From an uncultured Bacteroidales bacterium (GTDB lineage: Bacteria; Bacteroidota; Bacteroidia; Bacteroidales; Muribaculaceae), in NCBI GenBank assembly GCA_900554845.1, contig USIY01000052.1, forward strand, positions 1 through 11,396: 11,396 nucleotides of DNA. Direction: 5' to 3'. The position numbers and the translations under genes were made by a program. Each line of letters opens with the position of its first letter. The first letter of the stretch is position 1. This document shows positions 1 to 9,319 of this stretch, one piece after another. Under the pieces are notes generated by a model, which did no database searches, had not been told where the DNA came from, and worked only from the letters and a program-made list of their open reading frames with translations.

Positions 1-137
1 CCGCCATAGCGGCCGGAATGAAAGCTATATGGAATTTCACTCCTTACCGCGTGAAAGTCGCCGAAGGTGTGGTGATGGCCAATACCTCAATCTATGCCCA
101 TCTGGCGCTGATTTATAACCGTCTCAGAGAATTGTAA
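1..137 (+). CDS. rex: Redox-sensing transcriptional repressor Rex, C-terminal end (5' end outside window)
   Basis: Only the last 44 codons are present; the first complete codon is at position 3 and the TAA stop is at 135-137. The visible protein reads AIAAGMKAIWNFTPYRV, then KVAEGVVMANTSIYAHLALI and a short basic tail. The segment 'G-x-K-A-I-W-N-F-x-P' followed by a V-rich strand and a last helix matches the C-terminus of Rex, where the Rossmann domain ends and the domain-swapped helix begins. Rex is a dimeric NADH/NAD+ sensor that represses fermentation and respiration genes when NADH is low. The next gene starts two bases after the stop, so the two are probably co-transcribed. The DNA-binding winged helix and the nucleotide-binding motif lie outside the window, so the call rests on the C-terminal motif alone. 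Confidence 0.72.
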   Translation, partial: AIAAGMKAIWNFTPYRVKVAEGVVMANTSIYAHLALIYNRLREL

Positions 138-139
138 AA

Positions 140-748
140 ATGAAGATATTCGCAGTGGTCCGCAATTATGGAGAGATATGCGACGGCTCTCCGTTCGGAA
201 AGGGAGCGTTGTCATGGTTCGAAATACCCGACTCATCGCTGCTGCGCTCGGGGCAGCCCTTCTTTGTGCCGGACTTCGCGGAGGAATTCCGGGTTTTCCC
301 AACGGTGGTCTATCGCGTGTCCCGTCTGGGCAAAGGTATAGCGGCCCGTTTTTCCAAAAGGTATTTTGATGCGGTAACTTTGGGATGTTGCGCCGTGGCC
401 GTGGATTTGCTCGGTAATTTGCGCTCTCATGGCGAGCCGTGGTGTAGGGCGGTTGCTTTCGACAAATGCTGTATGCTCGGGAATTTCGTTCCTTTGGATG
501 ATTTCCCGGACCGATGGGTCGTGAAGTGCGGAGATATTGAAGCCCTTTACAATATGGATGATATTCGTCATGGTGTCGGCGAGGTGCTGGAAAGCCTGAG
601 CCGAGACATTACGGTCAAGGAAGGCGACATGATAATGGCAGCATTATATCCTGAGGGACTGCCGCTCCGCATAGGCACGAAACTTATGGCCCGGCCTGAG
701 AATGACTCTGCCGGAGGAATTTGTGCATTAGATATAAACATCAGATGA
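140..748 (+). CDS. FAH-fold protein, catalytic residues apparently lost (likely pseudoenzyme)
   Basis: This 202-aa protein matches, by recall, the small fumarylacetoacetate hydrolase family proteins of Bacteroidales in layout: MKIFAVVRNY start, 'PDSSLLRSGQPFFVPDF' (about 30-46), 'RLGKGIAARFSKRYFDAVTLG' (62-82), 'GEPWCRAVAFD' (98-108) and 'GNFVPL' (114-119). Members normally carry metal-binding Glu-x-Glu just before RLGK, an Asp after the 'VTLG' turn and a Lys before 'GFD'. Here those places hold Phe53 and Thr55, Cys84 and Val105, and the usual C-terminal 'TGTPxGVGP' loop is degraded to 'AALYPEGLPL'. The fold therefore looks kept but the hydrolase/hydratase chemistry does not. The protein has eight cysteines, including two CC pairs (83-84, 110-111). 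It sits between rex (2-base gap) and porU (4-base ATGA overlap). The role is unknown; a structural or regulatory function is inference. Confidence 0.72.
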   Translation: MKIFAVVRNYGEICDGSPFGKGALSWFEIPDSSLLRSGQPFFVPDFAEEFRVFPTVVYRVSRLGKGIAARFSKRYFDAVTLGCCAVAVDLLGNLRSHGEPWCRAVAFDKCCMLGNFVPLDDFPDRWVVKCGDIEALYNMDDIRHGVGEVLESLSRDITVKEGDMIMAALYPEGLPLRIGTKLMARPENDSAGGICALDINIR

Positions 749-3700
749 TCTTCTCAAAAATCCTCGATCTCCTTTGCGCGGCCGTCGTAATGACGGCATG
801 TCCCTTTATGGCTTTCGCAGGCCAATATAAATTCAGCGCGAGAAGCGCGCTGGCGCATGGACGATGGGTGAAGATCGGCGTGGCCGATGCCGGTGTCTAT
901 GAATTGTCCTATTCCCGTTTGAAGGAAATGGGGCTGACGCCGGAGAAAGTGTCGGTTTATGGATATGGAGGAATGACCACTCCTTACTCATTGGTGATCG
1001 GAGGAAAGAATAATGTCTCCGATGATCTCATTCCGGTGCCGGTGTATAGATCCGGCGATAAAATATATTTTTATGCCCGCGGACTTTCCGATCCGACCAT
1101 AGGCGAAGAGGGTTATACCTTCGGCGACAGGAATGTTTTTACGAATCAAGGGCATTATTTCCTTACGGACAGCCGGACACCGGTGGACATGCGAAAGGGC
1201 GCCAACGCCTCGGAGTTGCAGGCATCCGCGGTGGATTGTTCCTCCGGCTATGACTACCGCATCAATAACGACGATCGGTTGCAGGGCCGCGATGATGCCG
1301 GACTGATGTACTGGGATTACAAAATGCTTCCCGGAGAAACACACGTCTGGAGCGTTGACGCCGGTTTCCTTGAGACCGGTCGGGAGACACGGCTGGACTC
1401 CAAAGCGATGCTTTTCTCTTGGGACGAGTTGTCGACTGCGGAAATATATTTGTCATTGAACGGTGAGCGCGAGAGGGTTTGGTACGCTCAAAAAGGGGCG
1501 TCGGAGGAAGCTCTGCCCGTTATGGCCTCGATGACCCGGAGGATTCAAGATGCCAAAGGACCGATAAAAGTGGAGGTGACGCTTGGGGCAAGCGGCAATG
1601 AGCTGTACTTCGACTGGTGGATGGTGAACTATCCCAAGAGAATTCCGGCCTCGGCCACGGGATTGGTGCAGGAACGCCTTGGAGTAACCAAAGATGTTTC
1701 CAAGGCAGGTTATATAGGGGTGAATGAAAGATGGAGGGTGATGGATGTGACGGATCCGTCTGATCCGGAACTTCTTGAGGTGAAGAACGGCAGGGCCTAT
1801 TTCCCGGCTACCGGGAGGGGCCATGATCTGATGGTGTTCGATCCTTCGGTCCCGCAGCTTATACCTGACGGCGGCGAGGTCGTGGCGAATCAGAATGTCC
1901 ATGCCGCGCCCGATTGTTCATTACTGATAATAACAGTGCCGGAGTTCCTGGATCATGCCCGGGAAATCGCCGCGTTGCACCGGGAGTTCGACGGCATAAA
2001 TGCACTTGTAGTCACCACAGAGCAGGTCTACAATGAATTCACATCGGGCAATCCGAGTCCTATGGCTTACAGGATGCTTGTAAAGATGCTTTATGAGCGC
2101 AAGGGGGAACCATTGAAGAATGTCCTGCTGATGGGCCCTGTGCGCGGCGATGCCCGGAATGTACGGGGGCGCCACGATATGCCCCGGTATTTCCTGATAG
2201 GGATGCAGGAAGGATGTGCCAACAGGGAGCGAGTGGCGGCTCTGACCATGGGATTTTACGGCAACACTCTCGATAATCTGGAACCGACGGAGCAGGAAAG
2301 CGCCGCCATGAATGTCGGAGTAGGACTGCTGCCGGTGAACGACAGTGAGGACTGCAGGCTTGCCGTCGCCAAGATCAGACGTTATCTTTCTGATCTCAGC
2401 TCCGATGAGATGGCGTGGATGGTCAACGAGACGTTGGGCATGAGCGGTTCCGGCGATGCCCATATGCATGACAATCAGGCCGTGAATATACGTAAGGAAT
2501 TTCAATACGGGGTGGCGAAAGCGGGTGCCGGGAAAATGCGGAATTCCATAGTGATGGCCGACGGTTACGGACAGGAATCGGTTGCTGATGTCATAAGCGG
2601 ACACCTCAATCAAGGAAAGCTTTTCTCTTCATATATAGGTCATTCCAGGGCCTCGTCAATCGGGGACATCTTCTCCACCGGTAATTTTTTGAAACTTAAG
2701 AACAAAGTTTCGTCGTTCATGATGTTTGCCGGTTGCGATCTGATGTTGCCGGACCACGGAGCTTCCGGAATTGTGATGGAGAGCGTTCTTCGTGCGCATG
2801 GAGGACTTGTGGGTGCCGTAGGTTCCACACGCATGGCGTGGGCGAATCCGAATGCCGTTCTGACCGCTTCCATGATACGCCGTATGTTCACCGATCGAGA
2901 AGGAAACGTGCGTAAGGAATCCCCGACGTTCGGCGAGGTGTATGCCGCTGCGATGAGCGGCGATGATGTCAGCGGAAGGAACAAACTTGTATATGAATAC
3001 ATAGGCGATCCGGCTTTGGTGATCCCCGTCCCTTTACGCGGAATCGACTCCAAGTTCACCGGTTCTCTGAAGACATTCCGTGGAGGCGACGTTATCTTGC
3101 TCAAAGGCTCAGTGGCGTCCCTTGAAGACGACGCACCGTTCAACGGAACCGCCGTGGTGAAACTGTGCGAGCCTACGCAGACCCGGTCACAACTGACGGA
3201 TCCGTCATATAGATTCGATGTGAGCGACGTATTGGTTTCTTCAGTAAGGGTTGAGGTCGAGAACGGAGCTTTTACCGCACGGATTCCCGTGCCGCATGAC
3301 TGTGACCGCTTTTTATCCCGAAAGGGATCGACGAGCCTGATGAACATGTATCTGGGAGCCTATGATCCCTCGGCACGTCTTGCTGCGTCCGGATATGTCG
3401 CCGTGGAAATGGCTGCAGCGGATGAGTCTCGTTCCGAACAGCCCGCAGGGGATGAATCAGATGTGGAGCCTCCGGTGATAAGTGCGGTTTTCAATGCAGA
3501 TTATGACTTGCTTGAAATCAACGCATCCGACAATGTAGCCTTGTTGCCCGGGATTGGCGGGGACGCGGCCATATCCCTCGCTATCGACGGAAGACCTGTC
3601 GTTATGGATTCCGATGCCTCGGGCGCGGCCGGTGTGGAAAGTTGTATGAGCCGAGTTTATGTGGGGGATTACGCCGACGGCAGGAAGCATGTGGCGCTCT

Positions 3701-4029
3701 ACAGTGCAGTTGACATGACGGGTAACGCCTCGGAAGTGAAATCGTTAGAATTCACAGTGCGCGACAATGCGGCCGACATCCTTTTGACAATGCCGGCGGT
3801 TTATGGTGTGGATTCTGTGGAATTTGATGTCGAATCCGGAGGAAGAAAAGGTTTGCGCCTTGTGGTCTTCGACGCCGACGGGAAGCGTGTGTTCCAGGAG
3901 AACGATGCAGCGGGACGCGTGGTATGGGATTGTTCCGGAAGTCCGGCCGGAGTGTATCGTGCCGCGGTCGTGGCCACGGACGGCAGTAAAAGCCGTTCGG
4001 AATGGATAACTTTCTCCGTGATAGACTGA
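745..4029 (+). CDS. porU: Type IX secretion system sortase PorU (C25 family cysteine peptidase)
   Basis: PorU works at the outer-membrane surface, where it removes the C-terminal signal of T9SS cargo and joins the cargo to A-LPS. The 1094-aa protein has a signal peptide (cleavage likely after AFA, residue 25), a PorU-type N-terminal region beginning 'ALAHGRWVKIGVADAGVYEL' and running into 'VSVYGYGG', and a gingipain-like C25 domain (about 393-760) ending at 'YIGDPALVIPVP'. The likely catalytic pair is His633 (YIGHS) and Cys664 (FAGCD), 31 residues apart as expected for the family. Ig-like segments follow, then a C-terminal FlgD/CTD-like domain (about 1013-1094, 'GLRLVVFDADGKRVF...GVYRAAV'). 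I chose ATG 745, which overlaps the previous stop as ATGA and gives a clean signal peptide; an in-frame TTG at 721 is possible, but the GGAGGA before it (713-718) is only two bases away. VMTAC (residues 15-19) could be read as a weak lipobox. Followed by its partner porV. Confidence 0.9.
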   Translation: MIFSKILDLLCAAVVMTACPFMAFAGQYKFSARSALAHGRWVKIGVADAGVYELSYSRLKEMGLTPEKVSVYGYGGMTTPYSLVIGGKNNVSDDLIPVPVYRSGDKIYFYARGLSDPTIGEEGYTFGDRNVFTNQGHYFLTDSRTPVDMRKGANASELQASAVDCSSGYDYRINNDDRLQGRDDAGLMYWDYKMLPGETHVWSVDAGFLETGRETRLDSKAMLFSWDELSTAEIYLSLNGERERVWYAQKGASEEALPVMASMTRRIQDAKGPIKVEVTLGASGNELYFDWWMVNYPKRIPASATGLVQERLGVTKDVSKAGYIGVNERWRVMDVTDPSDPELLEVKNGRAYFPATGRGHDLMVFDPSVPQLIPDGGEVVANQNVHAAPDCSLLIITVPEFLDHAREIAALHREFDGINALVVTTEQVYNEFTSGNPSPMAYRMLVKMLYERKGEPLKNVLLMGPVRGDARNVRGRHDMPRYFLIGMQEGCANRERVAALTMGFYGNTLDNLEPTEQESAAMNVGVGLLPVNDSEDCRLAVAKIRRYLSDLSSDEMAWMVNETLGMSGSGDAHMHDNQAVNIRKEFQYGVAKAGAGKMRNSIVMADGYGQESVADVISGHLNQGKLFSSYIGHSRASSIGDIFSTGNFLKLKNKVSSFMMFAGCDLMLPDHGASGIVMESVLRAHGGLVGAVGSTRMAWANPNAVLTASMIRRMFTDREGNVRKESPTFGEVYAAAMSGDDVSGRNKLVYEYIGDPALVIPVPLRGIDSKFTGSLKTFRGGDVILLKGSVASLEDDAPFNGTAVVKLCEPTQTRSQLTDPSYRFDVSDVLVSSVRVEVENGAFTARIPVPHDCDRFLSRKGSTSLMNMYLGAYDPSARLAASGYVAVEMAAADESRSEQPAGDESDVEPPVISAVFNADYDLLEINASDNVALLPGIGGDAAISLAIDGRPVVMDSDASGAAGVESCMSRVYVGDYADGRKHVALYSAVDMTGNASEVKSLEFTVRDNAADILLTMPAVYGVDSVEFDVESGGRKGLRLVVFDADGKRVFQENDAAGRVVWDCSGSPAGVYRAAVVATDGSKSRSEWITFSVID

Positions 4030-4048
4030 CTGTACCGCAATATTCCGT

Positions 4049-4071
4049 TACATTTCAAGTTAATAAATGTA
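4049..4071. repeat. Short inverted repeat in the porU-porV gap
   Basis: The 79-bp gap 4030-4108 holds a perfect 7-bp inverted repeat, TACATTT (4049-4055) and AAATGTA (4065-4071), with a 9-base AT-rich spacer. It could be a small operator or a weak RNA hairpin. TACATTTC also resembles the Bacteroidota -7 element TAnnTTTG, but no TTTG-like -33 element lies at the right distance, so I do not call a promoter. No T-run follows, so it is not an obvious terminator. Confidence 0.35.
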
Positions 4072-4108
4072 CAGACTGCAATTTAAGCTCAGCTGAAACG
4101 GATTTAGG

Positions 4109-5326
4109 ATGATAATGAAAAAAATCAAGATATACATGACCCTGTTGGCGTTGACTGTATCTGCGTCGGCTGCCATAGCGGAGGATGACATCAAGGGAAA
4201 TATGTTCAATCCGGTCAACACCGGCGTGACCACATTGAGCATTGCTCCGGACGCTCGCGGTTCGTCGATGGGCAATCTTGGCGCCTCGACGGACCCCGAT
4301 ATGAACTCGCAATATTGGAACCCTTCGAAATATGCCTTCGGATGGTCCACCGGAGGTCTGTCGTTGAGCTATACCCCTTGGTTGCGCAAGATTGTAAATG
4401 ACATTTTTCTGGCGAATCTCGCCGGCTACTATAAGATCGGCACAAGCGACAACCAGGCGATTTCCGCATCGTTCCGTTACTTCAGTCTCGGTGAAGTGAC
4501 CACCGGATATACCGAGGGCTCGGAGAATGTAAACGCCCAGACGATACATCCTTATGAAATGGCGATCGACGCCGGTTACAGCCGCAAACTGTCGTCCAAG
4601 TTCTCCATGGGTGTGGTGCTGAGGTATATTCTCTCTGATTTGTCGTTCCAGGACACGCAGACCGGCGAACAGAACCACGCCGCGTCAGCTTTCGCAGTGG
4701 ATCTGGCCGGTTATTTCACCAGTTTCCCGATGATTGGCCGCAACGAGTGTCAGTTCTCATGGGGTTTCAATATCTCTAATGTCGGCACAAAAGTGAGCTA
4801 CGACGGCGGAACCAACAATTATTTCCTTCCTACCAATCTGCGTCTCGGCGCAAATTTCATGTTTCCTCTGGCGGACTATCATACATTGGCTTTAGGACTG
4901 GATCTCAATAAACTGCTGGTCCCGACCATGCCGCGACTTGATCAGTTCGACAACGATGTGGACGCGTATAACCAGGCCTGGGACAAGTGGAACAACATGT
5001 CGCCGATCACCGGTATTTTTAAATCCTTCAGCGACGCCCCCGGCGGAGCTAAAGAGGAGCTGCAGGAAATCGGGGTGTCGATCGGCGCCGAATATGTCTA
5101 CAACCAGCAGTTCTTCGCGCGTGTGGGTTACAATTATGAGCATCCCAACAAGGGTGGACGAAGCTACTTCGGTTTCGGCGCCGGATTCTCGCTGAATGTG
5201 GTTCAGCTCGACGCCTCTTATATGCTGGCCACGGCGCAGTCTTCGCCGCTCGACCAGACTCTCCGCTTCACTCTTACTTTCGATATGGACGGTCTGCGCG
5301 ACCTTATGGGCAAACGACGTAAATAA
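4109..5326 (+). CDS. porV: Type IX secretion system outer-membrane protein PorV (LptO)
   Basis: PorV is a FadL-like outer-membrane beta-barrel that binds the C-terminal signal of T9SS cargo leaving the SprA (Sov) translocon and carries it to the PorU sortase complex. The 405-aa protein has a signal peptide (hydrophobic core YMTLLALTVSASAAIA, cleavage near residue 24). The PorV signature follows: 'NPVNTGVTTLSIAPDARGSS', then 'MGNLGASTDPDMNSQYWNPS' and KYAFG. The rest alternates in a beta-barrel pattern, and the last strands read 'YSFGFG'-type repeats ending in LRFTLTFDMDGL and a basic tail. ATG 4109 and an in-frame ATG at 4115 (followed by KKIKIY) are both possible starts. It lies 79 bp after porU; adjacent porU-porV is also known in Porphyromonas gingivalis. 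The ispF start is one base after its stop. Confidence 0.93.
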   Translation: MIMKKIKIYMTLLALTVSASAAIAEDDIKGNMFNPVNTGVTTLSIAPDARGSSMGNLGASTDPDMNSQYWNPSKYAFGWSTGGLSLSYTPWLRKIVNDIFLANLAGYYKIGTSDNQAISASFRYFSLGEVTTGYTEGSENVNAQTIHPYEMAIDAGYSRKLSSKFSMGVVLRYILSDLSFQDTQTGEQNHAASAFAVDLAGYFTSFPMIGRNECQFSWGFNISNVGTKVSYDGGTNNYFLPTNLRLGANFMFPLADYHTLALGLDLNKLLVPTMPRLDQFDNDVDAYNQAWDKWNNMSPITGIFKSFSDAPGGAKEELQEIGVSIGAEYVYNQQFFARVGYNYEHPNKGGRSYFGFGAGFSLNVVQLDASYMLATAQSSPLDQTLRFTLTFDMDGLRDLMGKRRK

Positions 5327-5327
5327 T

Positions 5328-5801
5328 ATGTTCAGGATAGGTCAAGGTTACGATGTGCATCGTCTGGTGGAAGGCCGTGAGTTGTGGCTTTGCGGCGTGA
5401 GGATACCGCATTCGTTGGGCTTGCTGGGCCATTCCGACGCTGATGTGGCCATTCATGCGCTGTGCGACGCGTTGCTCGGAGCTCTGGCGTTGGGCGACAT
5501 CGGCAAACATTTTCCTGATTCGGAGCCTGAATACAAGGGGATAGACTCCCGGATACTGCTGCGTCATGTCATGGAGCTGGTCCGGACCAACGGTTATGAC
5601 GTCGGTAATGTCGACGTGACCGTCATGGCGCAGAAGCCTAAGCTCGCCCCATATATACAGGAAATGCGCCGGACGTTGGCCGATACAATGAATGTGGCCG
5701 TGGATCAAGTGTCGGTGAAGGCCACCACAACCGAACGTCTTGGTTTCGAAGGACGGGAGGAGGGTATATCTGCTTCCGCGGTATGTTTGCTTCATAATTG
5801 A
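5328..5801 (+). CDS. ispF: 2-C-methyl-D-erythritol 2,4-cyclodiphosphate synthase
   Basis: IspF converts 4-diphosphocytidyl-methylerythritol 2-phosphate to the 2,4-cyclodiphosphate, releasing CMP, in the cytosolic MEP route to isoprenoids (quinones, undecaprenyl phosphate). The 157-aa protein is of normal length for this homotrimeric enzyme. It shows the N-terminal motif 'RIGQGYDVHRL' with zinc ligands Asp9 and His11, 'LLGHSDADVAIHALCDALLG' with the third ligand His43, 'GDIGKHFPDSEPEYKGIDS', and the C-terminal signature 'SVKATTTERLGFEGREEGIS'. ATG 5328 is chosen because it gives this canonical N-terminus; reading upstream in the same frame is only porV overlap. It begins one base after the porV stop, so expression is probably coupled. 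Its TGA stop (5799-5801) overlaps an ATG that begins the first unit of a small tandem duplication. Confidence 0.96.
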   Translation: MFRIGQGYDVHRLVEGRELWLCGVRIPHSLGLLGHSDADVAIHALCDALLGALALGDIGKHFPDSEPEYKGIDSRILLRHVMELVRTNGYDVGNVDVTVMAQKPKLAPYIQEMRRTLADTMNVAVDQVSVKATTTERLGFEGREEGISASAVCLLHN

Positions 5802-5828
5802 TGTCTGCCTGGACTGATGTCTGCCTGG
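5799..5828 (+). repeat. 16-bp-period tandem duplication spanning the ispF stop and cvpA start
   Basis: TGATGTCTGCCTGG occurs at 5799-5812 and again at 5815-5828, separated by AC. Each copy contains TGATG plus the codons for Met-Ser-Ala-Trp. In the first copy the TGA is the ispF stop and its ATG (5801) overlaps that stop. The second copy's ATG (5817) opens the true cvpA frame. The 16-base period is not a multiple of three, so the first ATG reads a different frame that ends at 6004. This looks like a recent slippage duplication of an original overlapping stop-start junction. Confidence 0.85.
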
Positions 5829-6371
5829 TTTCTTTCGCTGATTTCCATAACGTTGATCGCGCTGGCGATAGTCCGCGGATTCCGAAAGGGATTCCGCCGG
5901 CAGATCCCGCAGCTTTTCGGGCTGTTGTTCGGAGCAGTATGCGCCCATATTTTCCGTCAGCCCGTGGAGCTCGAATTGATGAGGATGTTTCCTGCGGCGA
6001 TTAACCGTTGCGAATCGGAATTCATTTATTCCACCTTGGCGTGCGGGGGAGTTTTTATTTTCGGCTATCTTATCTTTTCATTATGTACCCGGATAGTGGT
6101 CTCGATATTCCGTATCCGGGAGTCATCTGTGCTTGATTCCATTGGCGGAGCGTTGCTCACATTGGTGATTTACACCACTTTTCTGTCGTTGGTGTTCAAT
6201 TTTCTGATATGTTTTCAGCCTCGTTCGGCATTGTCGGCCTCGATGACTCATTCCGATGCCAATATTCTCAGTGAAGTTCTTTTAGTTGCACCGGCGGTCA
6301 TAGGATCGCAGTCGCCCGAGGATCTTGCGCATCTTCAGCAACTCGACGACGCACGCAGAATCTCAATTTAA
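5817..6371 (+). CDS. cvpA: CvpA family inner-membrane protein
   Basis: This 184-aa protein has four hydrophobic segments: about residues 2-20, 31-47, 69-96 and 108-132. Between the first two is the basic turn 'RGFRKGFRRQIPQLFGLLFG', which matches the start of the CvpA/colicin V production family. 'SVLDSIGGALLTL' before the last helix is also characteristic, since the family carries D-x-x-x-G-x-x-x-G there. CvpA proteins sit in the inner membrane; their biochemical role is unsettled, with links to envelope-stress and bile tolerance in enteric bacteria. The C-terminal 50 residues are hydrophilic and end LDDARRISI. ATG 5817 is chosen because it gives the full first helix; the earlier ATG at 5801, from the tandem duplication, is out of frame. 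It is probably the last gene of the rex-porUV-ispF unit, since leuS has its own promoter. Confidence 0.82.
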   Translation: MSAWFLSLISITLIALAIVRGFRKGFRRQIPQLFGLLFGAVCAHIFRQPVELELMRMFPAAINRCESEFIYSTLACGGVFIFGYLIFSLCTRIVVSIFRIRESSVLDSIGGALLTLVIYTTFLSLVFNFLICFQPRSALSASMTHSDANILSEVLLVAPAVIGSQSPEDLAHLQQLDDARRISI

Positions 6372-6392
6372 TCGCCGCATGTTCCCGTTTAT

Positions 6393-6414
6393 AGTCACGC
6401 TGATGACTGTTTTT
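6393..6414 (+). terminator. Possible weak terminator after cvpA
   Basis: AGTCA (6393-6397) pairs with TGACT (6404-6408) around a 6-base loop and is followed after one base by five T (6410-6414). The stem is short and AT-rich, so termination is plausible but weak. Its position 22 bases after the cvpA stop and before the leuS promoter fits the end of the upstream unit. Confidence 0.35.
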
Positions 6415-6425
6415 AGTGTTAATGT

Positions 6426-6456
6426 TCTGAAACGTGGGGATTTTTTTGTAATTTTG
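6426..6456 (+). promoter_or_regulatory. Bacteroidota-type promoter for leuS
   Basis: TAATTTTG at 6449-6456 is a perfect match to the Bacteroidota -7 element TAnnTTTG. Nineteen bases upstream lies TCTG (6426-6429, within TTCTG), one mismatch from the TTTG -33 element. The A/T-rich stretch between includes seven T. Transcription would start near 6463, giving a leader of only about 16 bases before the leuS ATG. The element match is read directly; promoter activity is inferred. Confidence 0.6.
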
Positions 6457-6478
6457 TGGCTAAATAGCTATTTTGATC

Positions 6479-9241
<2,763 letters not shown>

Positions 9242-9246
9242 CATAG

Positions 9247-9275
9247 TATAAGGGACAGCTCAGCTGTCTCTTATA
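9247..9275 (+). terminator. Hairpin directly after leuS, possible first terminator
   Basis: TATAAGGGACAGCT (9247-9260) and AGCTGTCTCTTATA (9262-9275) form a nearly perfect 14-bp inverted repeat with one G-T wobble. In RNA the natural fold is a GGGACAG/CUGUCUC core with a 5-base loop, extended by A/U pairs. It begins five bases after the leuS stop. The downstream sequence is AT-rich but has no clean T-run, so it may be a weak terminator or a 3'-end stabiliser. Its 3' arm is part of a tandem duplication. Confidence 0.5.
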
Positions 9276-9304
9276 TTATAATCAGCTGTCTCTTATATTA
9301 TAAT
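9261..9304. repeat. Perfect 22-bp tandem duplication in the leuS 3' region
   Basis: A 22-bp unit beginning CAGCTGTCTC and ending ATATTATAAT occupies 9261-9282 and is repeated without change or gap at 9283-9304. Each unit holds one complete 3' arm of the hairpin just upstream, so the single 5' arm (9247-9260) could pair with either. Twelve bases of each unit (CTGTCTCTTATA) equal one end of the Tn5 mosaic end; the remaining seven bases of that 19-bp sequence do not match. Confidence 0.9.
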
Positions 9305-9319
9305 TGGAATAATAATAAA

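Noticed and set aside
1921..2613. Long antisense open frames within porU, with similar ones opposite porV, ispF and leuS
   Set aside because: They overlap confidently identified genes entirely, show no recognisable motifs or start signals, and have low-complexity His/Arg-rich translations typical of shadow frames.
4049..4056. TACATTTC as a -7 promoter element for porV
   Set aside because: It has one mismatch to TAnnTTTG, and no TTTG-like -33 element lies about 19 bases upstream (that position is still porU coding sequence reading CTGA).
5798..6004. Open frame starting at or near the first ATG of the ispF-cvpA junction
   Set aside because: It reads cvpA out of frame, loses the membrane helices and stops early. 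It is a by-product of the 16-bp duplication, although the ATG may be a decoy start.
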